Below are positions 1-12,527 of a DNA stretch of 64,000 nucleotides, in pieces. The notes beneath the pieces were generated by a model, which was not told the origin of the DNA, did not search any database, and saw only the letters and a program-made list of their open reading frames with translations. The stretch covers positions 498,945-562,944 of the forward strand of contig NMRB01000057.1 of assembly GCA_002633025.1 (NCBI GenBank). Reading direction: 5' to 3'. This DNA is from Notospermus geniculatus. Taxonomy: Eukaryota; Nemertea; Pilidiophora; Heteronemertea; Lineidae. Position 1 is the first letter of the stretch. The number at the start of each line of letters is the position of its first letter. A program made the position numbers and the translations under genes.

Positions 1-133
1 CGGAAGAAGTGCTGATGAGAAAATGGATATTTTTTTCCTCTTTTCATACAATGCTAAGTCTAAAATTCTTCGAAGTAAAAATGCTGCGATCTGTCTGCTG
101 AAAAATGTATTTTTACCATTTATGTTCATCCAG

Positions 134-3100
134 GCAACAAGCTAGCAATTACAGACGTACAGAGCAAGACAGCTCACATCAGCTACAACCCCTCCTACGA
201 CCAGCAGAAGGCGAAAAATGCGGCAGGCCTTCAAGGACAACTTGTTCTTCGATATGACGTTGAACGCGACACAGGTATCGGAGAAATACAGGTTGGTATT
301 AATACCTATGGGCGACGATCTCGATCTGGCAGTCAGCCTGAGATCGGTACTAAACTCTTGTGGTGAGGTGGATCCTCCCAAAAATAGATAAGTCTGTTAG
401 TCCTACCTACCGGTATACGCTTCAGGAGCTAAACGCCATCATGAAAAAGTCAATTTCTTTCAATATTTTCTGTAGGTTGTTGACGGTTACTTCGTGCATT
501 TCTTTGCACCCAAAGGCCTTCCAAAAGGTAACAAGAACATAATATTCGTTCTTGACGTCAGTGGTTCGATGTTCGGTACAAAGATACGGCAGGTTAAGGC
601 CTCCATGCAGACCATTCTGAACGACCTGGCCGACGGGGATCTTTTCAATGTCATGACATTTGAAAGCAAACCAAAAGTGTGGAAGAATACCATGCTGGTT
701 GCGAACTCACGGAACAAGCAGTTGGCGGTAGATTACACTCAAGCAATGAATGCGAATGGAGGTATGCATCATAGGTTACATTTTTCAGATAAAATCGAGT
801 AGGCAGATTTAATAGCCCTATCACCAGCTTTTTCTTACAGCTACTTATTTAACCTTTATGAAAGCATTTGAGGTTGGGACCGAACAATTATGAGTATTTG
901 GTCTAACAAAAAGAGCCCTTCTGTATAACGTTGGGCATTATTTGAGGTGATGGCACCGAACGATTGTATTGGGTCCACAGAAAAAGAACCCTTCAAAAGG
1001 TAAGAATATTCTTTTGGACAATGCTTACTAAGCTCATCACTAATTTTTTCAGGGACCAACATCAATGCGGCGTTGTTTGAAAGCATCGACTTCCTACAGA
1101 AGGAATGGTATCGCCTGGAACAAAGTAACAGTCTTGCATCAATCATTGTCTTCCTGACTGACGGAGACCCGACAGTTGGAGAGACCAACAAGGACAGAAT
1201 CCTTGACAACATCAGAAGGAAAAACGAGGGAAGATTCGCTCTGTTCTCCCTGAGCTTTGGTGCCAACCTCGACTACAAATTCCTGCAAAGGCTTTCGGCG
1301 CAGAACAGAGGCTTTGCGCGAAAGATATTCGAAGATTCCGACGCTTCATTGCAGCTGAACAATTTCTATAACGAGATATCGTCCCCACTTTTGGCAAATG
1401 TTAAGTTCAGTTACATCGGTAATGATGCTGACAGTCTGACCACAGTACACTTCCCAGCCCTCTTCGACGGCGGGGAATTCGTAGTTGCTGGAAAAGTTGC
1501 TCCCAACAACAACATCAAGGCCGCCGTTTCTGCAAAATCCGCCAACGGGCAAGTCAACTTTCAGCAAGATATCGGCGTTGTTAACGGTAACTCGGCTGGA
1601 AACGTGAAGAAGTTTACAGAGAGGCTGTGGGCCTATTTGACAATATCGGAACTCCTTGATAGGATGCTGGCAACTACCAATAAGACACAGGAAGCTGCCA
1701 TCAAAGCGAAGGCATTAGCAATGTCCCTGAAGGTAACGTAGATTGGTTCCCGATGTGAGGTTCAATGGTCCTTGTAGGCTCGCAAAGCACAGTTGACGAT
1801 AATGTGTACTTGATCACATATTTGTGATCCTTTTGACATGAAACCTGACGGACGTACGAATGGCCCATTCGTCATATGGTGTATTTCAACTTATTTCATC
1901 TACTCAGGAAGAATCCTGGGTTCTCCTTGCCTGATAATTGACAAGCAAATGTATCGACGTGCGTTCATTTTTTTAGTACACCTGTACATTGTCCATGTAG
2001 ACTGACATTGACAAAGACAAAGACAATGCTATAAGGACGATGTGTTTCGCAGCCCACAGACTAGCCATCAGATTCTCATGTTCTACCTGCATCTTTTCCA
2101 GTACAACTTCGTGACTCCTCTGACATCGATGGTCGTTATCAAGCCTGATGATCCCAAGAAAGATGCCAGCAACCTTGATGAACAGCAAGGATCAGGAGGT
2201 GATTTACATGTACTGCAGGGTGTAGCACATGGAGGCTCTGGTGACGTGAGACAACCGTCAGGCATCCTAACTTTGCTTCTCGCATGCATATCCTGGACCT
2301 GGGTATTTCTTGCAAAGTAACCGAGACCAGGTTCCAATATGTCGTCTTGACATCTCAGGTCAATTTTACTCGCACTTCTCGTAAACGCCTGATGACATGC
2401 AAGCTATACACTGTTAGAAATTATTAAATTTACAGTAGTAATTCTGCAGTAATTTTACAGAAATTCCCTGCACCAGAGTCCCCAGCACTTTCTGTAAATT
2501 TACATAATTTTTTTATGGTATGATTCATGTTTTCCTGTATTGGTTGGACTCCATTGGACATCCCATAATGATGCCTTCTGAGGGCAGTATGAAAATATAA
2601 TTTGGTCAGCCTCCAGTCAAATCTCTGTTGACATTTATTTAAGTTTGTAATTTTACAGATCAGGTCTGTAATTTTACAGAACCGTCCTGGGGACTCTGCT
2701 GCACAGATTTTCTGTAAAATCTTCTGTTATTTCTAACAGTGATAAGGAAAGTGTAAAGCGGGTTGCTTGAGTATACTATAGTGCTGTACAAATTTGCTGT
2801 CGTCGTTCTAAAGTACTGTTTCGTTGATGATGTCCTAAATAATGACTTTTATTCCATCTTTACTTTACGTTGTTTCTTCCTGAGTCTTTTGCATGCTACA
2901 GAGGTTCTCATGTGCTTGGCCGTCAGTAATACAATTCTATGTAATTCAGCACTAATTGTCAGTTTTTACAACAGACAGATGCCATTCAATCATCAGACTG
3001 CTGTAAAACATGTGATTTTATTTGACAAATCATATATCATAAAAGAAACTAAAATGATAAGAAAGGTAGTTAGGAAAATATTCAAGTTAAAATCTGATTT

Positions 3101-5436
3101 CTTTCAGTAAACCCCATTGACACTGACGGCCAATATGGCCGCACCAGTTCCTGTGAATTCTATGATAATTAGGGTGTGACGTCACGTGAAGAACCTCACC
3201 ATCCGCATAATACCGTATTGTACTCTGTTAATACTCAACTTAATAATTTTAATGTGCAGGTCTTTTTGTAAATTTTTGCTCAATCCATCCTGTACATACC
3301 GTGTAGACATGTTTTCGATAAATAAACTAAATTTGATATACTCGGAATTCTTTCTACTAAGGTCACTTCACGAAAAATGTGTGACCACCTACATCTCTAT
3401 GCACAGTTGGAAAGCATGACATCACGTGATTACAGCACTGCGAACGGTGTGTGATGTGCTTGAATGTGCCCTTACAATCGAGCGTAGTCGAAGTGACCAT
3501 TGGCCTTGATATGTCAAGACGCTCTGTGCGATGAAGTCGGCCTAGGCCTAGTTGCCCGGACTTCTCCTTGTCACGTACTGGTACTGTACATGTATGTACT
3601 GTACATGTATGTGAGGAAAACCACGTGTCGTGTGGAAAATCTTCGAAGTCATTCAACGTTATGGAAGACAGTGCGAGTTTTCGAATGTTATAAATACATG
3701 AAATATACATTATTTGCAATTATCGTGTATCGTTTTAAATTTCCGTTTCAATTTTAGCGCCAACGCGTGGTTCATCTCATGGCCCGGCAAAAACACATCG
3801 CACACCGGTTAAGTCATCGGCTAAAATGAGACCAAGCAGCACGCAGGGCTCAAGTTTCGGTAAGTGCATGGACTGAATCCCGTATAGTTACCGGAGGCTG
3901 CGTACAAAACGCCCGACAAAACGTCCATTTCGAAACAGTCTTCATGTAGAAATACATGTACAAATTCCTGGTATCCAATCAGCGCCGCACCGTGGCTGAA
4001 AATCAAACTTATTGCGAATTAACGTTACTGGGGTTGTGTCTATCGAAAACCTTCGAAGACGTCATGTGATGGGAACATGCCGACGACACCATCTCTGTCC
4101 GACACAATCTAAAGGGTAGCATTTCGGTCACTTTACGCAGGCTAAACCCATGTGGTGGATCTGTTCCCGCTTTGGTTTTGCAACAACAAGTTAAGTACAG
4201 AATGGTCATCCTTTCTTATTGCAGCCGACAACGATCCACACTTCATAAAATCAACGTCGACGGCTCCAGACAGCCCATCTGTTTTGATGTCAATGGTAAA
4301 CACGACGAAATCTATCAGCTCATACATGACAAGGATATCGGTGAGCTTCAGAAGCATTTTGCTAACAGTTCCCTGCGGCTAGAGGTAGACTTTCTTCCCG
4401 TTGCCAAATATTGCATACAGCATTCTCCAGTATTGCGCGTGGTTGCGGTTCTTCCCATTTTTACAGAACTGAAATTCATTGTCATTTTGAGCTCAGAAAA
4501 TCAGGTTTGGTAGAAATGATCCCAGGATCGGATGGTTCCTTTCCTCCATCACACGCAAATCGACTAACTGTGGACATAAGAAGGCCTACGATCCAATTCA
4601 AGTGTGGGCGTTGCTGACGTGTCCAGAGTATAGGGGGTTTTGTACACACAATTCCACAACTGGCATCAAATACAAAAACGGAAACTCTTTAGTTGCTTTT
4701 CATTTCATTACATAGGGCTGTCGGTGAATGCAAGAATCATTGATAGCGGTAGAAAATCACAGAAAGGAAAACCGCTGACCTACTTCGGGAAGGTCGCCAT
4801 CGTTACGGACAAACTTATCATGGTTGCCACGCCTCGGAGCTTCAAAGTGGGCACCACGGCGTACAACTGGAAACGCGATCAGAGGTTAAAGAGGGGAAAG
4901 ATTACGGTGACGTGGCCAAATAAGGGCAGAGTAGTGGTCAAAATAGGAAAGGATATAGCTTTCACCCTGGCAAGACATGGCCAGAATGGAGAGAACAATC
5001 ACAAGGCTTATTATCTTGGCTTCTACATAACTAATGGCAGGGGGTTGTCAAAACACGTCCACGGCCTCATGGGTAGGTAAAATACGCTCTTTTCCACATT
5101 TAGGTCGAGTTCGTTGAAGGTGGGACTGCTCTAACTTGGCTGACTTTTGACGTCAATTCCATTCCAGGTCAATTTCAACACAGAAAAGTGGACATCAGAA
5201 AAACAGTAGAGAAGAAACCAACAGGCAGATTGATGTTTAGGCCACCAAACCGCCCCCACTCCAATGTCGTCGTGGTCTATCAGGGCAAGAGAAGAAATCT
5301 ACTGAACAAGCAGCATGTCAACTGCTGGCAAGTGCGAAACCAAGGCCGAGGATTTCTCGACGGGGTTACAACGGATTACCTTGTTGGTAAACTCACCAGT
5401 AAAAAAATAGCAAAGAAACTTTCACAATATTTGTAG
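134..5436 (+). CDS. ITIH: Inter-alpha-trypsin inhibitor heavy chain-like gene, copy 1 (5' partial, frameshifted)
   Basis: Secreted ITIH proteins are covalently linked to chondroitin sulfate or hyaluronan and stabilise extracellular matrix. Exons read from GT-AG borders and phase: 134-291 (end of VIT domain), 476-761 and 1053-1732 (vWA domain, MIDAS motif DVSGSM, later FLTDGD), 2102-2198 (YNFVTPLTSMVV block), 4225-4340 (NDPHF, where family members are cleaved between Asp and Pro and the Asp is esterified to glycosaminoglycan), 4716-5072 and 5168-5436 (C-terminal domain with HVHGLMGQF; stop TAG). Signal peptide and first VIT exons lie left of the window. Exon 4225-4340 is 116 nt; copy 2 has 114. 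The extra two A residues near 4248 shift the frame just after DPHFI, so this copy would lose its C-terminal domain unless this is a base error. Family call is firm; the member number cannot be assigned. Confidence 0.85.
2199..2320 (+). other. Possible read-through extension of ITIH exon encoding a hydrophobic C-terminus
   Basis: If the donor at 2199 (GGAG|GTGATT) is not used, the frame continues for about 40 codons to TAA. It passes a Gly/Ser-rich stretch (HGGSGDVRQPSG) and ends in a hydrophobic run (ILTLLLACISWTWVFLA) followed by Lys and stop. This resembles a GPI-anchor signal or a short membrane tail. The same open extension is kept in copy 2 (7507-7628). The canonical splice to 4225 fits the ITIH family; this alternative end is inference. 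Confidence 0.3.
2407..2742. mobile_element. TA-flanked MITE in intron of ITIH copy 1
   Basis: About 336 bp present in copy 1 and absent at the homologous site in copy 2 (near 7714). The ends are inverted repeats of CACTGTTAGAAAT, and TA flanks both sides (2405-2406, 2743-2744). The arms are internally inverted and rich in TTTACAG words. Absence from copy 2 defines the insertion precisely. No coding capacity is seen; it looks like a Tc1/mariner-type non-autonomous element. Confidence 0.75.
2743..4224 (+). other. Long ITIH intron remainder, copy 1
   Basis: Non-coding intron between exons 2102-2198 and 4225-4340. It holds duplicated ATGTACTGTAC words near 3590-3612. I see no further exon; its open frames are also present in copy 2 but show no family signal. 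Confidence 0.6.
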
Positions 5437-5771
5437 CAAGAAAGCAAAAACTCGAAAACTGTCAAAAGAGGGACGTCTGGATTATAGGAGTACCGTGTGG
5501 ATGGAATGGGGACTATAGCACACTGCCTCAATAGGTGTGACTAGTGGTTAAACGTATTGAAATGAAAGTGACATCCCGGTCCAGATCAATTTCACAAAAG
5601 GCGTCCATTGTTTTGGACTTGGTTTGAATGTTCTGACCTCCAACAAAGCTACGATCCCATCAGATTGTGAAGCATTGTTTGCTGTACANCTGTTAGTCCT
5701 ACCTACCGGTATACGCTTCAGGAGCTAAACGCCATCATGAAAAAGTCAATTTCTTTCAATATTTTCTGTAG

Positions 5772-8700
5772 GTTGTTGACGGTTACTTCGTGCATTTCTT
5801 TGCACCCAAAGGCCTTCCAAAAGGTAACAAGAACATAATATTCGTTCTTGACGTCAGTGGTTCGATGTTCGGTACAAAGATACGGCAGGTTAAGGCCTCC
5901 ATGCAGACCATTCTGAACGACCTGGCCGACGGGGATCTTTTCAATGTCATGACATTTGAAAGCAAACCAAAAGTGTGGAAGAATACCATGCTGGTTGCGA
6001 ACTCACGGAACAAGCAGTTGGCGGTAGATTACACTCAAGCAATGAATGCGAATGGAGGTATGCATCATAGGTTACATTTTTCAGATAAAATCGAGTAGGC
6101 AGATTTAATAGCCCTATCACCAGCTTTTTCTTACAGCTACTTATTTAACCTTTATGAAAGCATTTGAGGTTGGGACCGAACAATTATGAGTATTTGGTCT
6201 AACAAAAAGAGCCCTTCTGTATAACGTTGGGCATTATTTGAGGTGATGGCACCGAACGATTGTATTGGGTCCACAGAAGAAGAACCCTTCAAAAGGTAAG
6301 AATATTCTTTTGGACAATGCTTACTAAGCTCATCACTAATTTTTTCAGGGACCAACATCAATGCGGCGTTGTTTGAAAGCATCGACTTCCTACAGAAGGA
6401 ATGGTATCACCTGGAACAAAGTAACAGTCTTGCATCAATCATTGTCTTCCTGACTGACGGAGACCCGACAGTTGGAGAGACCAACAAGGACAGAATCCTT
6501 GACAACATCAGAAGGAAAAACGAGGGTAGATTCGCTCTGTTCTCCCTGAGCTTTGGTGCCAACCTCGACTACAAATTCCTGCAAAGGCTCTCGGCGCAGA
6601 ACAGAGGCTTTGCGCGAAAGATATTCGAAGATTCCGACGCTTCATTGCAGCTGAACAATTTCTATAACGAGATATCGTCCCCGCTTTTGGCAAATGTTAA
6701 GTTCAGTTACATCGGTAATGATGCTGACAGTCTGACCACAGTACACTTCCCAGCCCTCTTCGACGGCGGGGAATTCGTAGTTGCTGGAAAAGTTGCTCCC
6801 AACAACAACATCAAGGCCGCCGTTTCTGCAAAATCCGCCAACGGGCAAGTCAACTTCCAGCAAGATATCGGCGTTGTTAACGGTAACTCGGCTGGAAACG
6901 CACAAAACCTGAAGAAGTTTACAGAGAGGCTGTGGGCCTATTTGACAATATCGGAACTCCTTGATAGGATGCTGGCAACTACCAATAAGACACAGGAAGC
7001 TGCCATCAAAGCGAAGGCATTAGCAATGTCCCTGAAGGTAACGTAGATTGGTTCCCGATGTGAGGTTCAATGGTTCGTGTAGGCTCGCAAAGCACAGTTG
7101 ACGATAATGTGTACTTGATCACATATTTGTGATCCTTTTGACAGTGAAAAGACAATGAATGTACGGACGTACGAATGGCCCATTCGTCATATGGTGCATT
7201 TCAACTTATTTCATCTACTCAGGAAGAATCCTGGGTTCTCCTTGCCTGATAATTGACAAGCATGCAAATGTATCGACGTCCGTTCATTTTTTTAGTACAC
7301 CTGTACATTGTCCATGTAGACTGACATTGACAAAGACACTAAGGAAGATGTGTTTCGCAGCCCACAGACTAGCCATCAGATTCTCATGTTCTACCTGCAT
7401 CTTTTCCAGTACAACTTCGTGACTCCTCTGACATCGATGGTCGTTATCAAGCCTGATGATCCCAAGAAAGATGCCAGCAACCTTGATGAACAGCAAGGAT
7501 CAGGAGGTGATTTACATGTACTGCAGGGTGTAGCACATGGAGGCTCTGGTGACGTGAGACAGCCGTCAGGCATCCTAACTTTGCTTCTCGCATGCATATC
7601 CTGGACCTGGGTATTTCTTGCAAAGTAACCGAGACCAGGTTCCAATATGTCGTCTTGACATCCCAGGTCATTTTACTCGCACTTCTCGTAAACGCCTGAT
7701 GACATGCAAGCTAAGGAAAGTGTAAAGCGGGTTGCTTGAGTATACTATAGTGCTGTACAAATTTGCTGTCGTCGTTCTAAAGTATACTGTTTCGTGATGA
7801 TGTCCTAAATAATGACTTTTATTCCATCTTTACTCACTGTAAAAACCAATGCGCTCGAGAGACCCATGATTTTGTCCACTACCTGGGCACGTGGGTTTGA
7901 GATGAGAATGGGTCCATGGTACTCAGAATATTTGTTCTTCGAACCTGAAACGAGGAGGTCCTTAGGTTCCAGTAACCCATAATGACCAGTTTCACAGGTC
8001 ACTTTGGCCCATCTACTATTGCTGCTCATGGGTGCCAACACCCCACGGTAGCATTCGTAGATGGGCCAAAGTGGCCTATGAAACTCTCATTATGGGTTAC
8101 TGGAACCTATAGACCTGTCCGTTTCAGGCTCGAAGAACAAATATTCTGGGCACCATGGACCCATTCTCCATTGAACACATTTCAAACCCATGTGTTCAGG
8201 TAGTGGACAAAAACATGAGTATCTCGAGCCCATTCGTTTTTACAGTGCTTTACGTTGTTTCTTCCTGAGTCTTTTGCATGCTACAGAGGTTCTCATGTGC
8301 TTGGCCGTCAGTAATACAACTCTATGTAATTCAGCACTAATTGTCAGTTTTTTACAACAGACAGATGCCATTCAATCATCAGACTGCTGTAAAACATGTG
8401 ATTTTATTTGACAAATCATATATCATATATTAAGAAACTAAAATGATAAGAAAGGTACAGGTAGTTAGGAAAATATCCCAGTTAAAATCTGATTTCTTTC
8501 AGTAAACCCCATTGACACTGACGGCCAATATGGCCGCACCAGTTCCTGTGAATTCTATGATAATTAGGGTGTGACGTCACGTGAAGAACCTCACCATCCG
8601 CATAATACCGTATTGTACTCTGTTAATACTCAACTTAATAATTTTAATGTGCAGGTCTTTTTTGTAAATTTTTGCTCAATCCATCCTGTACATACCGTGT

Positions 8701-10900
8701 AGACATATTTTCGATAAATAAACTAAATTTGATATACTCGGAATTCTTTCTACTAAGGTCACTTCACGAAAAATGTGTGACCACCTACATCTCTATGCAC
8801 AGTTGGAAAGCATGACATCACGTGATTACAGCACTGCGAACGGTGTGTGATGTGCTTGAATGTGCCCTTACAATCGAGCGTAGTCGAAGTGACCATTGGC
8901 CTTGATATGTCAAGACGCTCTGTGCGATGAAGTCGGCCTAGGCCTAGTTGCCCGGACTTCTCCTTGTCACGTACCGGAACTGTACATGTATGTACTGTAC
9001 ATGTATGTGAGGAAAACCACGTGTCGTGTGGAAAATCTTCGAAGTCATTCAACGTTATGGAAGAGAGTGCGAGTTTTCGAATGTTATGAATATACATGTA
9101 TTTGCAATTATCGTGTATCGTTTTAAATTTCCGTTTCAATTTTAGCGCCAACGCGTGGTTCATCTCATGGCCCGGCAAAAACACATCGCACACCGGTTAA
9201 GTCATCGGCTAAAATGAGACCAAGCAGCACGCAGGGCTCAAGTTTCGGTAAGTGCATGGACTGAATCCCGTTTAGTTACCGGAGGCTGCGTACAAAACAG
9301 TCTTCATGTAGAAATACAATGTACAAATTCCTGGTATCCAATCAGCGCCGCACCGTGGCTGAAAATCAAACTTATTGCGAACTAACGTTACTGTGGGGTT
9401 GTGTCAATCGAAAACCTTCGAAGACGTCATGTGATGGGAACATGCCGATGACACCATCTCTGTCCGACACAATCTAAAGGGTAGCATTTCGGTCACTTTA
9501 CGCAGGTTAAACCCACATGTGATGGATCTGTTCCCGCTTTGGTTTTGCAACAACAAGTTAAGTACAGAATGGTCATCCTTTCTTATTGCAGCCGACAACG
9601 ATCCACACTTCATAATCAACGTCGACGGCTCCAGACAGCCCATCTGTTTTGATGTCAATGGTAAACACGACGAAATCTATCAGCTCATACATGACAAGGA
9701 TATCGGTGAGCTTCAGAAGCATTTTGCTAACAATTTCCTGCGGCTAGAGGTAGACTTTCTTCCCGTTGCCAAATATTGCATACAGCATTCTCCAGTATTG
9801 CGCGTGGTTGCGGTTCTTCCCATTTTTACAGAACTGAATCTGTCATTTTGAGCTCAGACAATCAGGTTTGGTAGAAATGATCCCAGGATCCGATGATTCC
9901 TTTCCTCCATCACACGTGTATCCTGTCCGTGCTATACTATACAAGTGGGGACGTCCACGTTCTTGTTCATGTATGCATGGACGTATGTCCCAATTTTGTC
10001 GGAGTAGAACTGACCGTCGCAAATCGACTAACTGTGGACATAAGAAGGCCTACGATCCAATTCAAGTGTGGGCGTTGCTGACGTGTCCAGAGTATAGGGG
10101 GTTTTGTACACACAATTCCACAACTGGCATCAAATACAAAAACGGAAACTCTTTAGTTGCTTTTCATTTCATTACATAGGGCTGTCGGTGAATGCAAGAA
10201 TCATTGATAGCGGTAGAAAATCACAGAAAGGAAAACCGCTGACCTACTTCGGGAAGGTCGCCATCGTTACGGACAAACTTATCATGGTTGCCACGCCTCG
10301 GAGCTTCAAAGTGGGCACCACGGCGTACAACTGGAAACGCGATCAGAGGTTAAAGAGGGGAAAGATTACGGTGACGTGGCCAAATAAGGGCAGAGTAGTG
10401 GTCAAAATAGGAAAGGATATAGCTTTCACCCTGGCAAGACATGGCCAGAATGGAGAGAACAATCACAAGGCTTATTATCTTGGCTTCTACATAACTAATG
10501 GCAGGGGGTTGTCAAAACACGTCCACGGCCTCATGGGTAGGTAAAATACGCTCTTTTCCACATTTAGGTCGAGTTCGTTGAAGGTGGGACTGCTCTAACT
10601 TGGCTGACTTTTGACGTCAATTCCATTCCAGGTCAATTTCAACACAGAAAAGTGGACATCAGAAAAACAGTAGAGAAGAAACCAACAGGCAGATTGATGT
10701 TTAGGCCACCAAACCGCCCCCACTCCAATGTCGTCGTGGTCTATCAGGGCAAGAGAAGAAATCTACTGAACAAGCAGCATGTCAACTGCTGGCAAGTGCG
10801 AAACCAAGGCCGAGGATTTCTCGACGGGGTTACAACGGATTACCTTGTTGGTAAACTCACCAGTAAAAAAATAGCAAAGAAACTTTCACAATATTTGTAG
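5772..10900 (+). CDS. ITIH: Inter-alpha-trypsin inhibitor heavy chain-like gene, copy 2 (open frame, lacks VIT exons)
   Basis: Near-identical repeat of copy 1. Exons: 5772-6057, 6349-7037, 7410-7506, 9592-9705, 10180-10536, 10632-10900. They total 1812 nt and read open for 603 codons from phase 0 to the TAG stop. It contains the vWA domain with DVSGSM and FLTDGD, the NDPHFII cleavage and cross-link site, and the C-terminal domain. Relative to copy 1 it has three net extra codons after NSAGN (about 6898, reading AQNL where copy 1 has V), an intact frame in exon 9592-9705, a different MITE in the long intron, and about 105 extra bases near 9917-10020. No VIT exon precedes it: the repeat starts at 5690 within the intron before the vWA exon. 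It is therefore either a 5'-truncated tandem copy or the second haplotype stitched in by assembly; single N bases at 5689 and 11153 favour the latter. Confidence 0.83.
7835..8247. mobile_element. Fold-back MITE in intron of ITIH copy 2
   Basis: About 413 bp present in copy 2 and absent from copy 1 (near 2865). Termini are inverted repeats of CACTGTAAAAAC, flanked by CT on both sides. The interior is a long imperfect inverted repeat: the arm around 7978-8030 (CCCATAATGA, GGCCCATCTAC) returns in reverse at 8058-8100. Non-coding. Confidence 0.75.
8248..9591 (+). other. Long ITIH intron remainder, copy 2
   Basis: Homologous to the copy 1 intron, with small indels. No exon or RNA gene is seen. 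Confidence 0.6.
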
Positions 10901-11153
10901 CAAGAAAGCAAAAACTCGAAAACTGTCAAAAGAGGGACGTCTGGATTATAGGAGTACCGTGTGGATGGAATGGGGACTATAGCACACTGCCTCAATAGGT
11001 GTGACTAGTGGTTAAACGTATTGAAATGAAAGTGACATCCCGGTCCAGATCAATTTCACAAAAGGCGTCCATTGTTTTGGACTTGGTTTGAATGTTCTGA
11101 CCTCCAACAAAGCTACGATCCCATCAGATTGTGAAGCATTGTTTGCTGTACAN

Positions 11154-12392
11154 AGGGAGCATTGATACTATTCACGATACATCATTACATCTACATGTCA
11201 CGCTGTCCGCAAGAATGCGTCATACATTCCGTTACAGACATAAACAAAACGCCTGAACGGTTGATTACCAGGGGCCGCATGCACAAAACATCTTAAGTAT
11301 AAAATGTCCCTTAAACTATGTTCCAAACAAATGATAAGGGAAATTTTACACTTAAGATGTTTTATGCATACGGCCCTTGCTGCTCATTACTGGAGTGCCC
11401 TTCCCCCAAAAGAGAGGGGTAGGACAAATAGAAGAAACAAATTGTGTTGGTTAAACTGCGTGCGTGTGAAAAGTTACCCGTGCTGGCATGACATTTCCAA
11501 AGGAACTGTACATGTCATGATCATCAGCGCCGCCTCGTGTTTCAATTAAAACCGACTTCCACAATTGCAACTCCAGAGTTGCAGTCCAAAATTCTAGAGA
11601 TGCAATACTTCCAGAGATGACCCGTTACATACGTAGACTTACTGCTGAAGTATGTTTTGCGATATTGATGTACATTGTATTGTAGAATGTCAAATCCTTG
11701 ACTTGAACAAATTATTTATAAATTACCCTCCGACTATGGTGCTGTAATATATGTATATTGTATGTCAATGCATTTTTACTCCGTTTGAATATTCACGTAT
11801 GATATCCATGTATACAATATTAAATTGCTGCAGATTAAAACATAGAAAGAAAACATAATATTCTGTTCTGCTTTTTCTTATAGGCTTTCAGTAAAACACC
11901 CGACAATGACCTCACACTCCAGTTTCCTTGCCCTTGAGCTGGAATTTGAATGCCATGTGACGTCATTGTACATGCAGTATCATTTAATACTTTTAACGTT
12001 ATTGTCTTGAAATAATCATGGGCGTGTTTCGTTTTGTACGACAAAAGAGGCAGAAGGCGTTCAATACTTTCAAACTTCACTTAATGAAGAATATTGACGA
12101 TTGAGTAAATACTGTGAATTGACCGATGGACGAGAACAACGGTGGCAGGCAGTTCAGATAAATAAACAAGGACACTAAACAACACGCATGCCGGAAACCT
12201 TACGGGACAGATGTTTTCATCATTTCATCGTCTTTCACAATAAACCCCAGGTTTCTGTAACAATTATGTTGACTTGCCCTACCAAAGCCTTTGTCCGGAG
12301 AACTGCTTACAAGCTTACCAATTGTTTACCCGGCCGAAATATCCCAAACTGTGTTTGCTCGTTCAATAGGCCTATTGGCACGGCCGTTCGGT
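11154..12392. other. Intergenic region between ITIH copy 2 and lectin A1
   Basis: No gene seen. It starts directly after an N. The part from about 11620 onward is repeated at 18305 onward as upstream sequence of lectin A2. The part before that has no counterpart after the third ITIH fragment. Confidence 0.6.
11270..11377. mobile_element. Short hairpin MITE
   Basis: Inverted repeat of about 108 bp. The left arm AGGGGCCGCATGCACAAAACATCTTAAGT pairs with the right arm ending ACTTAAGATGTTTTATGCATACGGCCCT. The GGGGCCGTATGCAC end word also bounds the element at 26968-27122, so the two may be related. Confidence 0.7.
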
Positions 12393-12399
12393 GATAAAA
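12393..12399 (+). promoter_or_regulatory. TATA-like box of lectin A1
   Basis: GATAAAA about 130 bp before the A1 start codon, within a CGGCCG-T/C-TCGGTGATAAAA block conserved upstream of all four lectin genes (also 15040, 19501, 23813). Conservation between the otherwise diverged A and B types suggests a core promoter. No transcript evidence. Confidence 0.35.
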
Positions 12400-12527
12400 T
12401 GTGATGGGGAGAAGATGAGTTGCCACATCTTATTTTGGAAGCAGGTCCAGGAGTGGTTCATTCGAGTGACAAGCTCAACAGTTCTTCACGTTCACTATAA
12501 CAGAGGTTTCATCTAGAGATTATAGCC

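Larger units (their letters stand above)
391..5688. repeat. ITIH direct repeat, unit 1
   Basis: This stretch matches 5690-11152 almost base for base in exons and introns. Both units begin with the words CTGTTAGTCCTACC and end with TTTGCTGTACA next to an N. Differences are scattered substitutions and several indels, including one MITE private to each unit. Introns are as well conserved as exons, so the copies are alleles or a very recent duplication. Confidence 0.9.
5690..11152. repeat. ITIH direct repeat, unit 2
   Basis: Second unit of the direct repeat, separated from unit 1 by a single N at 5689 and ended by an N at 11153. It holds ITIH copy 2 without VIT exons. The N at each border suggests a scaffold join rather than a sequenced junction. 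Confidence 0.9.

Noticed and set aside
856-1266. Minus-strand frames across the ITIH vWA exon
   Set aside because: They are antisense shadows of the real exon; the same applies to 6152-6382 in copy 2.
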